From Bacillota bacterium (lineage in GTDB: Bacteria; Bacillota_I; Bacilli_A; RFN20; CAG-288): a stretch of 64,000 bases of DNA. The stretch spans positions 1-64,000 of the forward strand of contig JAEWSJ010000013.1 of assembly GCA_023398335.1 (NCBI GenBank), in the 5' to 3' direction. This document shows, in pieces, positions 51,256 to 60,231 of this stretch (positions within the stretch are counted from its first letter, which is position 1; each line of letters opens with the position of its first letter). The notes under the pieces were generated by a model. It worked only from the letters and a program-made list of their open reading frames with translations. It was not told the DNA's origin and did no database searches. The translations under genes and the position numbers were made by a program.

Positions 51256-51747
51256 ATGAATGAAAAGATTTTAGAAGTCAAAAAGGAAATTGTTAATGGC
51301 CTTAACGAACATCTAAAGAATTCCAAATGTGCAATCATTGTCACATACCATTCTTTACCTGTTGTTTCATTAACCCAATTACGTAAAGGTCTCAAAAAGG
51401 CCGGTGCGAAAATTGAAGTACACAAGAACACTTTAGTTAAAAGAGCTCTTGATGCTGAAGGTTATCAATCACTTGAACCATTACTCAAAGGTCCTAATGC
51501 TTTAATCACATGCCCAGATGCTACTTCTGCCTTACCAGTTTTAACAGCTTTTGCTCAAAAGAACAAAGCTCTTGAAATTAAGGGCGCAGTCATCGACGGT
51601 TCTTTCTGTGACGCTAGTAAGTTAGCTGACTTAGGTAAAGTTGGAACAAAAGAAAATGCTTTATCAATGTTATGCGGTACATTACAATCGCCAATTCGTA
51701 ATTTTGCATATGGCTTGAAGGCCTATGCAGAAGCCAATCAAAAATAA
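51256..51747 (+). CDS. rplJ: 50S ribosomal protein L10
   Basis: 163 residues from ATG 51256 (MNEKILEVKKEIV), placed by AGGAGGTG. An in-frame ATG at 51208 lies in the leader and is rejected. VTYHSLPVVSLTQLRKGLKK and KNTLVKRAL are typical. Anchors L7/L12 dimers on the stalk. Confidence 0.97.
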   Translation: MNEKILEVKKEIVNGLNEHLKNSKCAIIVTYHSLPVVSLTQLRKGLKKAGAKIEVHKNTLVKRALDAEGYQSLEPLLKGPNALITCPDATSALPVLTAFAQKNKALEIKGAVIDGSFCDASKLADLGKVGTKENALSMLCGTLQSPIRNFAYGLKAYAEANQK

Positions 51748-51788
51748 TTTTTACAATAAAAATTAATATCTAGGAGGATAAAATTATT

Positions 51789-52157
51789 ATGGCAAAGTTA
51801 ACAAACGAAGAGATTATCTCCTCTTTAAAAGAGATGAACATGATCGAAGTCTTAGACTTAGTCAAGGCTATCGAAACTGAATTCGGCGTTTCCGCTGCTG
51901 CTCCAGTTGCTGCTGCAGGTGCTGCTGCTGCTGAAGACGATACACCAAGCGTTGTCAACGTTACTTTAAAGGCTGTTGGTGCTTCCAAGGTTCAAGTCAT
52001 CAAGGCTGTACAAGGTATCACTGGTTTAGGCTTAATGGATGCTAAGAAATTAGTTGATGGTGTTCCATGCAACATTAAAGAAGGCATTTCCACAGCTGAA
52101 GCTGCTGAATACAAGAAGACTTTAGAAGCTGCTGGCGCTGAAGTCGAAGTCAAATAA
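51789..52157 (+). CDS. rplL: 50S ribosomal protein L7/L12
   Basis: 122 residues. N-terminal dimerisation helices, Ala-rich hinge (VAAAGAAAAEDD), C-terminal factor-binding domain (KVQVIKAVQGITGLGLMDAK). Recruits translation GTPases. SD AGGAGG. Confidence 0.98.
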   Translation: MAKLTNEEIISSLKEMNMIEVLDLVKAIETEFGVSAAAPVAAAGAAAAEDDTPSVVNVTLKAVGASKVQVIKAVQGITGLGLMDAKKLVDGVPCNIKEGISTAEAAEYKKTLEAAGAEVEVK

Positions 52158-52196
52158 GCTTAATTAATATAAGTTTTATTTAACCCTGAAAAGGGG

Positions 52197-52250
52197 ATAT
52201 CGTCTTTAAAAAAGGGCTAGGCCGAAACCTAGCCCTTAAAGGCGTTATAT
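52197..52250 (+). other. Long hairpin between rplL and rpoB (attenuator/RNase III-like site)
   Basis: Core AAGGGCTAGG-CCGAAA-CCTAGCCCTT (52212-52237). It is extended below by CGTCTTT / AAAGGCG with a 4-base bulge, then ATAT / ATAT with a 2-base bulge. No T-run, so not a classic terminator. In E. coli this interval holds an attenuator and RNase III processing site. Confidence 0.7.
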
Positions 52251-52335
52251 TAAGGTAAGCAAAATTTGATAGCAGCCTTAAGGATACACAGCGCATTTCA
52301 ATTTGCTATCAGTAGAATATAATGGAGCAAAACTA

Positions 52336-55300
52336 ATGAAAACTTTTGAAGAAATTTTCGGTAGAAAGATGAATTATCTTTCTAACCACAGAGCAAATTT
52401 TTCTAAAATTAGTGGACAATTACCTCTTCCATACTTATGCGAGATTCAAACTGAATCTTTTCAATGGTTAAAGAAGGAAGGTATTCGTGAAGTTTTAAAT
52501 GATTTCTTCCCAATTACTAATGCGGATAAATCTATGGAACTTGACTATGTCGACTATAGCTTTGGTGAGCCAAAGCATGACTATTTTGAATGCAAGTTGT
52601 CTAATATGACATATTGTGCCCCGCTTCACGTTACTTTGAGACTTATCAATAACGGTGGAGATGGAATTATTCAAGATGGTTCAATCTTCATGGGAGATTT
52701 CCCAATGATGACTGATGCTGGTACTTTTATCATCAATGGTACAGAAAAGGTTGTTGAATCACAAATTGTTCGTTCTTCAGGTGCTTATATGAGTAAAGAT
52801 AAGGATCCTAAGACAGGTAAATACTTTTATGGTGGGAATATTATTCCAGCCCGTGGTACTTGGCTTGAATTCGAATCTGATTCTAAAGATTTATTAAATG
52901 TTCGTATTGATAAACAAAAGAAAGTTAGTGCTATCACATTAATTAGAGCTCTTGGTTTAGTCCATGATGCGGATATATATTCCCTCTTTGGCTCTGATAA
53001 TGAAATGTTAAAGAAGACTATTGAGAAGACTCCAGAAGCCACTGATATCAATGGCGATGATGGAAGAATTTCAATTCTTGCTTTAAAGGAAATCTATGCA
53101 AAGTTACGTCCAGGTGAACCAATCGATGATGATGATGTTGCTCGTCAAATCAAAACTAGATTCTTCACTCATAGAAACTATGATTTAGGACATGCTGGTA
53201 GATTTAAGATTGCTAAAAAATTAGGTATATACAATAGACTTTTAAATCGTGTTGTTGCTGAAGATTTAATTTCAGCTGAAGGCGAAGTAAGAGTTGAAAA
53301 AGGTCAATTAATTAACAAAATATTATTGGATCAATTACGCGAAGAAAAATTCTTTGAAAAAGGTGCTTGTGCCTACCAATTTACCGTTAATGAAAATCTT
53401 GATGAACATAACGTTCTTAATATTGTTTCCGTCTATGCAGATGAAAAGAATGAAAAGGTCGTTAGATGTGTTGGTACAGATTTAAATATTGTCGAAGAAT
53501 ATTTAACACCATGCGATATTATCGCTTGCTTCTCCTATTTCCTTAATATTATTGATGGAGTAGGCGATATTGATGATATCGATCACTTAGGTAACCGTAG
53601 AATTAGATCTGCAGGTGAACTTATTCAAAATCAATTCCGTACTGGTTTATTCAGAATGGAAAGAATTATTATGGATAAAATGTCCATTTCTAAAGAACAA
53701 GCTACAGTTACTCCAGAAAGCTTAATCAATATTAAGCCACTTACTTCTTGCATTAAAGAATTCTTTAACTCTTCACAATTATCTCAATTTATGGATCAAA
53801 CAAACCCATTATCTGAGTTAACAAATAAGAGAAGAATTTCCGCCTTAGGACCTGGTGGTATTACAAGAGATAGAGCTTCATTCGATGTTCGTGATGTTCA
53901 CTATTCTCACTATGGTCGTATTTGTCCTATTGAAACACCAGAAGGTCAAAACATCGGTCTTATTAACAACTTAGCTTCTTATGCTAAAGTTGATGAATAT
54001 GGCTTCCTTCTCTCTCCTTATAGAAGAGTTATTAATGGTGTTGTTTCCAATAAGAAAGAAGATACTGTCTATCTTTCTGCTGATGATGAAAGAAACTACA
54101 TTATCGCTCAAGCAAACGTTAAAACAAATGAAGAAGGTTATATTGAAGATGAAAAAGTTATCACTAGATTGAATGGTGATACGTTAATTGTTACTCGTGA
54201 TCAAGTCAATTATATTGATGTTTCACCAAAACAAATTGTCTCTATTGCTTCTGCATGTATTCCATTCCTTGAAAACGATGATACAACACGTGCTTTGATG
54301 GGTGCTAACATGCAACGTCAAGCTTTACCACTTTTAAAACCACATGCTCCATTTGTTGGAACAGGTCTTGAATCAAAGATTGCGCAAGATAGTGGTAGTG
54401 CCGTTGTCGCAAGAGCAGATGCAGTTATTAAATATGTTGATTCTAAGAGAATCGATGTAGTTGAAGATGGTGTTGAAGGAGTTTATTCCTATCAACTCAA
54501 AAAGTTCAGCCGAGCCAATGCTGGAACTTGTATGACTCAAAGCCCAATTGTTACAGTTGGACAAAAAGTTAAAAAAGGTGATGTTATCGCTGATGGTCCA
54601 GCAATGGATAATGGTGATCTTGCCTTAGGTCAAAATGTTACTATCGCCTTTACAACATGGCATGGTTACAACTACGAAGACGCAGTTATTATGTCAGAAA
54701 GACTTGTTAAAGATGATGTATATACAACTCTTCATATTGAAGAATATTCAATTGAAAGACGTAAAGCTAAGAACGGCTTAGAAGTCTTTACTCCTGATGT
54801 TCCAAATGTCTCTGATAAGATGAAAGCTCATCTCGATTCGAGAGGTATTGTTATCCCAGGTGCTGAAGTTAAAGAAAACGATATTCTCGTTGGTAAAACT
54901 TCTCCAAAGGGTGAACAAGAACAATCTCCAGAAGAAAAGTTATTACAAGCTATTTTCTTAAATAAAGCCAAGGAAGGTAAAGATTCTTCTTTAAGACTCC
55001 CTCATGGTGGTGCTGGTATCGTTCTTTCAGTTAAAGTCTTCTCAAGAGAAAATGGTGATGAATTACCACCTAATGTTCTTGAATCCGTTAAAGTCTATGT
55101 CATTCAAAAGAGAAAAATCTCTGAAGGTGATAAGATGTCCGGACGTCATGGTAACAAAGGTGTTATTTCTAGAATCGTTCCAGAAGAAGATATGCCATTC
55201 TTACCAGATGGTACTCCAGTTGATATTATGTTAAACCCACTCGGTGTTCCTTCACGTATGAACATCGGTCAGATTCTTGAAGTCCATTTAGGTATGGCTT

Positions 55301-56004
55301 GTAAGAAACTCGGTGGTTTAAAGATTGCAACTCCAGTTTTCGATGGTATTACCAACGATGAAATCTTCCAAATGATGGAAGCTGCTGGTATGGATAAAGA
55401 TGGTAAGACAATCTTATATGATGGCCGTACTGGTGAGAGATTTGATTCTCGTATTAATGTTGGTGTCATGTATATGATTAAACTTGTCCACATGGTCGAT
55501 GATAAACTTCACGCCCGTGCTATTGGACCATATTCCTTAGTTACACAACAACCTTTAGGCGGTAAAGCCCAAAATGGTGGTCAGAGATTTGGTGAAATGG
55601 AAGTTTGGGCACTTGAAGCTTATGGTGCTGCTCACGTTTTACAAGAAATGCTTACAATCAAATCTGATGATATGGTTGGTCGTAATCAATGTTACGAAGC
55701 AATTCTTAAGAATAAACCAATTCCAAAACCAAATATGCCTGAGTCATTCAGAGTCTTAGTTAAGGAATTACAAGCTTTAGCAATTGATGTTACATTAGTT
55801 GATGAAGATAATAAGATTATTGATATGTCTGCCATTACTTCTGACTCAGTTAAGGAAGAAAGACGTATTAAACACGATATCTTAGATTATAAAGTCAAGG
55901 AAGCACATGATGAATCTGCCGACGCTTTCATTGAAAGTGATGATGAAGCGGAAGACGATGTCAAACTTGGTTCAATCTCTGATATTGAAGAAGATGCTGA
56001 GTAA
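52336..56004 (+). CDS. rpoB: RNA polymerase beta subunit
   Basis: 1222 residues from ATG 52336 (MKTFEEIFGRKMNYLS), preceded by GGAG. A TTG at 52303 is in frame but has no SD. Core motifs: rifampicin region SSQLSQFMDQTNPLSELTNK, GRICPIETPEGQNIGLINNL, GHNYEDA-like WHGYNYEDAV, KMSGRHGNKGV, and QQPLGGKAQNGGQRFGEMEV. The residue equivalent to E. coli His526 is Asn (codon 53824-53826), and the Gly507 equivalent is also Asn. Ends in an acidic tail. 18 bases before rpoC. Confidence 0.98.
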   Translation: MKTFEEIFGRKMNYLSNHRANFSKISGQLPLPYLCEIQTESFQWLKKEGIREVLNDFFPITNADKSMELDYVDYSFGEPKHDYFECKLSNMTYCAPLHVTLRLINNGGDGIIQDGSIFMGDFPMMTDAGTFIINGTEKVVESQIVRSSGAYMSKDKDPKTGKYFYGGNIIPARGTWLEFESDSKDLLNVRIDKQKKVSAITLIRALGLVHDADIYSLFGSDNEMLKKTIEKTPEATDINGDDGRISILALKEIYAKLRPGEPIDDDDVARQIKTRFFTHRNYDLGHAGRFKIAKKLGIYNRLLNRVVAEDLISAEGEVRVEKGQLINKILLDQLREEKFFEKGACAYQFTVNENLDEHNVLNIVSVYADEKNEKVVRCVGTDLNIVEEYLTPCDIIACFSYFLNIIDGVGDIDDIDHLGNRRIRSAGELIQNQFRTGLFRMERIIMDKMSISKEQATVTPESLINIKPLTSCIKEFFNSSQLSQFMDQTNPLSELTNKRRISALGPGGITRDRASFDVRDVHYSHYGRICPIETPEGQNIGLINNLASYAKVDEYGFLLSPYRRVINGVVSNKKEDTVYLSADDERNYIIAQANVKTNEEGYIEDEKVITRLNGDTLIVTRDQVNYIDVSPKQIVSIASACIPFLENDDTTRALMGANMQRQALPLLKPHAPFVGTGLESKIAQDSGSAVVARADAVIKYVDSKRIDVVEDGVEGVYSYQLKKFSRANAGTCMTQSPIVTVGQKVKKGDVIADGPAMDNGDLALGQNVTIAFTTWHGYNYEDAVIMSERLVKDDVYTTLHIEEYSIERRKAKNGLEVFTPDVPNVSDKMKAHLDSRGIVIPGAEVKENDILVGKTSPKGEQEQSPEEKLLQAIFLNKAKEGKDSSLRLPHGGAGIVLSVKVFSRENGDELPPNVLESVKVYVIQKRKISEGDKMSGRHGNKGVISRIVPEEDMPFLPDGTPVDIMLNPLGVPSRMNIGQILEVHLGMACKKLGGLKIATPVFDGITNDEIFQMMEAAGMDKDGKTILYDGRTGERFDSRINVGVMYMIKLVHMVDDKLHARAIGPYSLVTQQPLGGKAQNGGQRFGEMEVWALEAYGAAHVLQEMLTIKSDDMVGRNQCYEAILKNKPIPKPNMPESFRVLVKELQALAIDVTLVDEDNKIIDMSAITSDSVKEERRIKHDILDYKVKEAHDESADAFIESDDEAEDDVKLGSISDIEEDAE

Positions 56005-56021
56005 TAGGAAGGAAGGTAAAT

Positions 56022-59000
56022 ATGTTTGATTTAAATAAATTATCTGCTATTCAAGTTAAGTTAGCATCTCCAGAAATGATAGAGAAATGGGCTAAAGGAG
56101 AAGTTTTAACTCCTGAGACTATTAACTATCGTACACAAAAACCAGAAGTTGATGGTTTGTTCTGCGAAAAAATCTTTGGACCTTCTAAAGATTATCAATG
56201 TTATTGCGGAAAATATAAAAAGCCAAGATACGCTGGAATTGTTTGTGATAAGTGCGGTGTTGAAGTTACCACCAAAGCTGTCCGTCGTGAAAGAATGGGT
56301 AAAATTACCCTTGCTTCACCATGTACACATATTTGGTATTTAAAAGGGACTCCTTCACGTATTGCTTTATTGCTTGATATTGCACCAAAACAACTTGAAG
56401 AAGTTGTTTACTTCGCTTCTCATATCGTTTTAAATCCAGGTACAAGTAAAGTCTTGTCCAAAGGTTTAGTTTTAAACGAAAGAGATTCTCGTTCAATATT
56501 TATTGCTATTATTAAAGATTTACTTGACTCTAATGTTGTTGATGCTGAATCAACTGATGCATCTAGAGCTAAGAATATTCTTTTAAGACTTAATACAGAA
56601 TCTGAACCAGTTGATTTTATCACCTGTGCAAATTATGTCCAAAAATATACTGGTGCTGAATTCAGCATTGGTGCTGAAGCTATTCAAAGATTATTAAAAG
56701 AAGTTGACTTAGATGAAGAATTCGACAAGATTCAAGTCGAACTTAAAGCAACTAACTCTCCAAAAAATCAAAAGAGAGTTAAGTTACTTAAACGTTTGGA
56801 AGTTGTTGAAGCTTTCCGTAATTCCTCAAATAAACCTTCATGGATGGTTTTGAATGTCCTTCCGGTTATTCCACCGGATTTACGTCCAATGCTTCCTCTT
56901 GATGGTGGTCGTTATGCAACTTCCGATTTAAATGATTTATATCGTAGAGTAATTACTCGTAATAACAGATTAAAGAGACTTATTGAACAACGCGCTCCAA
57001 ATGTTATTACAATCAATGAAAAACGTATGCTTCAAGAAGCAGTTGACGCTTTAATTGATAATGGTAGAAGATCTAAACCAGTCTTAGGTGCTGGTAATAG
57101 ACCTCTTAAATCTTTATCTTCTTCCTTAAAAGGTAAGCAAGGTAGATTTAGACAAAACTTACTTGGAAAACGTGTCGACTATTCTGGTCGTTCCGTTATT
57201 GCTGTCGGTCCAACATTACATATGGATCAATGCGGTATTCCTCGTGAAATGGCCATTCAATTATTTAAGCCATTCATTTGCTGTAAGTTAATGACTATTG
57301 ATAAAGTTGCAAACACACATAAGCAAGCTGAACAAATGATTGCAAATAACGATGAAAAAGTCTTTGATGCTATCGAAGAAATCATCAGCAAGCACCCAGT
57401 TTTACTTAACCGTGCTCCAACATTACATAGACTTGGTATTCAAGCTTTCCGTCCAGTCTTAGTTGAAGGTCGTGCTATCCGTTTACACCCATTAGTTTGT
57501 ACAGGCTTTAACGCCGACTTCGATGGTGACCAAATGGCTGTTCACGTTCCACTTTCAAAGAAGGCTCAACAAGAAGCTATTGATTTGATGATTGCTAACC
57601 ATAACATCTTAGGTCCAAAGGATGGTAAACCAATTTGTATTCCTTCACAGGATATGCTCTTAGGTAACTACTACATTACTATGGAAGGCGATGTTCAAGT
57701 TTTCAAGAATCAAGCTAAGTACTATCGTTCATTTAACGATGAAGAAGAAGCTGAATTATACGATTTATATGCAAAATGTGAAGGTAAAGTTTTCAAAGAC
57801 TTTGATGAAGTTATGTTAGCTTATCAAACACATCAAATTCATTTACAAAACCGTATTGCAATTCGTGCCTCATCTTTAAAGAAGACTTGCTTTACTGAAG
57901 AACAAAATAAGTGTTACCTCATTACTACTCCAGGTAAACTTATCTTTAACTCCATTTATCCTGCTGATTTCCCATATATCAATACAACTGATAAGGCAAA
58001 TTACAAGAATAATGTTGCTGAAGATTTCGTTAAACCAGGAACAGATATCAAAGCTTTGATTGCCTCTCGTCCACTTAGAAAACCTATTGGCAAGAAACAA
58101 ATTGAAGGTATCATTAATGAATTGTTCAACCGTTATAAAGCTGAAGAAACATCCCATATTCTTGACTCTATCAAAAACTTAGGATTTGATTATTCCACAG
58201 TTTCCGGTATTACAGTTTCCTTATCTGATATTTCTGCTGATTCAACAACTGATGGGTCACCATCTCCACTTGCTGATAAACAAGAATTATTCAAAGAAGC
58301 TGAAAAGATCGTTGATAAACTTTCAAATCAATATAAGAAAGGTTTATTAACCGATTCCGAAAGACACGCTCGTGTCGTTGCTGCTTGGAAGAAAGTTAAT
58401 GATGAAGTCGAAAAGAGATTAACAACTCTTATGGATAACGAAATTAGAAACCCAGTCTTCATGATGTCACAATCAGGAGCGAGAGGTAAGTTATCTAACT
58501 TCGTTCAACTTATCGGTTGGCGTGGTCTTATGTCCAAGCCAAACGGTGAAGAAATTGAAATTCCAATTAAGTCATGTTTTAGAGATGGCTTGTTAGTTAG
58601 TGAATTCTTTACCGCTACTCACGGTGCTCGTAAGGGTGGTGCTGATACTGCGTTAAAGACAGCTGACTCTGGTTACTTGACAAGAAGACTTATCGATGTT
58701 TCTCATGACGTTATTGTTAGAGAAGAAGATTGTGGATGTGACCATGGCTTTATGGTTAAAACCATTGTTGATCCAAAAGATGGCAAGCCAATTGTTTCCT
58801 TAAAGGACAGATTAGCTGGTCGTTATTCCACTCGTGATATCGTTAATCCTACAACTGGCGAAGTTATCGTTCCAGGAAATACATTAATGACATCTGAAGA
58901 TGCGAAGAACATCGACGCTGCTGGAATTACTGAAGTTGAAATTAGATCCTTATTCACTTGTGAAACTAAGGATGGTGTATGTATCCATTGTTATGGTAAG

Positions 59001-60017
59001 AACTTAGCCACTGGAGAACTCGTTAAGATTGGTGATGCTGTCGGTATTATGGCGGCTCAATCTATCGGTGAGCCAGGTACTCAGTTAACCATGAAAAACT
59101 TCCACACTGGTGGTGTTGCTGGTGGAGACGATATTACTCAAGGTTTACCAAGAGTTCAAGAATTACTTGAAGCTCGTGAACCAAAGGGTGTTGCCGTAAT
59201 TTCTGAAATTTCAGGTACAGTAAGTGCCATTGAACAAGCTGATGCTTCTACTAACAGATATCAAATTACCGTTAAGAATGACCTTGAAGAAAGATCGTAC
59301 TTAACTAACTCTGATGCTCGTGTTATTATTAGTGTTGGAGATGAAGTTATTAATGGTCAAGCTTTAACTTCTGGTTCTATCGATCCTAAGAAGTTAATTG
59401 AAGCTTCCGATGTTGAAGCTGTTGAAAATTATTTACTCCAAGAAGTTCAAAAGGTTTATAGATCTCAATCTATTGGTATTTCTGATAAGCATATTGAAGT
59501 TATTGTCCGTCAAATGGTTAGAAAGATTCTTGTCGTTGATGGTGGTGATACAGATATGTTACCAGGACTTAAAGTTGATGTTATTGACTTTACAGATTCT
59601 AACGAAAAAGCCATTCTTGAGGGAAAGAGACCAGCAGTTGGTCGTCCATTAGTCTTAGGTATTACTAAGGCTGCTCTTGATACACGTTCATTCTTATCTT
59701 CTGCTTCCTTCCAGGAAACAACAAGAGTATTAACTGATGCTGCTGTTAAAGGCAGAATCGATACTCTCCATGGTTTGAAGGAAAATGTCATGATTGGTAA
59801 GCTCATCCCAGCTGGAACCGGATTTAAAGGTGAAACTGATGATGAACTCGATTATGAAACAGAATTCGAAAGAGTTGATGATGATGATGAAGACTCGATA
59901 GAGGATATTCATTATGAAGCTCCTTCCCAAGAAGAAGTTGTTGATGAAGAAGATGCTAAAGAAGATGGACTTAACGCTTTAACTGAAGAAGAAATCGAAG
60001 CCGCTGCTAAAGAATAG
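56022..60017 (+). CDS. rpoC: RNA polymerase beta' subunit
   Basis: 1331 residues. N-terminal zinc site (CYCGKYKKPRYAGIVCDKCG). Catalytic NADFDGDQMAVH with three Asp for Mg. Bridge/trigger-loop region (GARKGGADTALKTADSGYLT). Second zinc site (CGCDHGF ... CETKDGVCIHC). Ends with a ~45-residue acidic tail of Asp/Glu, longer than usual. SD GGAAGG. Followed by a strong terminator. Confidence 0.98.
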   Translation: MFDLNKLSAIQVKLASPEMIEKWAKGEVLTPETINYRTQKPEVDGLFCEKIFGPSKDYQCYCGKYKKPRYAGIVCDKCGVEVTTKAVRRERMGKITLASPCTHIWYLKGTPSRIALLLDIAPKQLEEVVYFASHIVLNPGTSKVLSKGLVLNERDSRSIFIAIIKDLLDSNVVDAESTDASRAKNILLRLNTESEPVDFITCANYVQKYTGAEFSIGAEAIQRLLKEVDLDEEFDKIQVELKATNSPKNQKRVKLLKRLEVVEAFRNSSNKPSWMVLNVLPVIPPDLRPMLPLDGGRYATSDLNDLYRRVITRNNRLKRLIEQRAPNVITINEKRMLQEAVDALIDNGRRSKPVLGAGNRPLKSLSSSLKGKQGRFRQNLLGKRVDYSGRSVIAVGPTLHMDQCGIPREMAIQLFKPFICCKLMTIDKVANTHKQAEQMIANNDEKVFDAIEEIISKHPVLLNRAPTLHRLGIQAFRPVLVEGRAIRLHPLVCTGFNADFDGDQMAVHVPLSKKAQQEAIDLMIANHNILGPKDGKPICIPSQDMLLGNYYITMEGDVQVFKNQAKYYRSFNDEEEAELYDLYAKCEGKVFKDFDEVMLAYQTHQIHLQNRIAIRASSLKKTCFTEEQNKCYLITTPGKLIFNSIYPADFPYINTTDKANYKNNVAEDFVKPGTDIKALIASRPLRKPIGKKQIEGIINELFNRYKAEETSHILDSIKNLGFDYSTVSGITVSLSDISADSTTDGSPSPLADKQELFKEAEKIVDKLSNQYKKGLLTDSERHARVVAAWKKVNDEVEKRLTTLMDNEIRNPVFMMSQSGARGKLSNFVQLIGWRGLMSKPNGEEIEIPIKSCFRDGLLVSEFFTATHGARKGGADTALKTADSGYLTRRLIDVSHDVIVREEDCGCDHGFMVKTIVDPKDGKPIVSLKDRLAGRYSTRDIVNPTTGEVIVPGNTLMTSEDAKNIDAAGITEVEIRSLFTCETKDGVCIHCYGKNLATGELVKIGDAVGIMAAQSIGEPGTQLTMKNFHTGGVAGGDDITQGLPRVQELLEAREPKGVAVISEISGTVSAIEQADASTNRYQITVKNDLEERSYLTNSDARVIISVGDEVINGQALTSGSIDPKKLIEASDVEAVENYLLQEVQKVYRSQSIGISDKHIEVIVRQMVRKILVVDGGDTDMLPGLKVDVIDFTDSNEKAILEGKRPAVGRPLVLGITKAALDTRSFLSSASFQETTRVLTDAAVKGRIDTLHGLKENVMIGKLIPAGTGFKGETDDELDYETEFERVDDDDEDSIEDIHYEAPSQEEVVDEEDAKEDGLNALTEEEIEAAAKE

Positions 60018-60047
60018 TAGTAACTTAGATAACTAATCAATAATAAT

Positions 60048-60088
60048 AAGTCGTTAATGTGAAAAAGCATTAACGACTTTTATTTTTT
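60048..60088 (+). terminator. Terminator of the rplK-rpoC operon
   Basis: AAGTCGTTAATG / CATTAACGACTT perfect 12-bp stem followed by a T-rich run. Confidence 0.93.
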
Positions 60089-60110
60089 TACGGCAAATTA
60101 AAAAACATCA

Positions 60111-60127
60111 ATGTAAGCGGTTTACAT
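60111..60127. promoter_or_regulatory. Palindrome upstream of oppA (operator candidate)
   Basis: ATGTAA-GCGGT-TTACAT, 31 bases before the -35. One base too long for a cre. Shares GTTTACATCCG with the promoter of the AraC-type gene (27501-27511). Confidence 0.6.
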
Positions 60128-60157
60128 CCGTTATATAAAAAATATTTAAAAATAAAG

Positions 60158-60186
60158 TTGACATGATATTGCCTATGTGCTATATT
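60158..60186 (+). promoter_or_regulatory. Promoter of oppA
   Basis: Consensus TTGACA (60158-60163), 17-base spacer, TATATT (60181-60186). Confidence 0.85.
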
Positions 60187-60231
60187 TTTTTTAACAAAAG
60201 TCCGGTAAACTGACTTAGAAGGGAAAAACTT

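Noticed and set aside
52303..52335. Upstream in-frame TTG start for rpoB
   Set aside because: No SD before it. GGAG precedes ATG 52336, where the conserved RpoB N-terminus begins.
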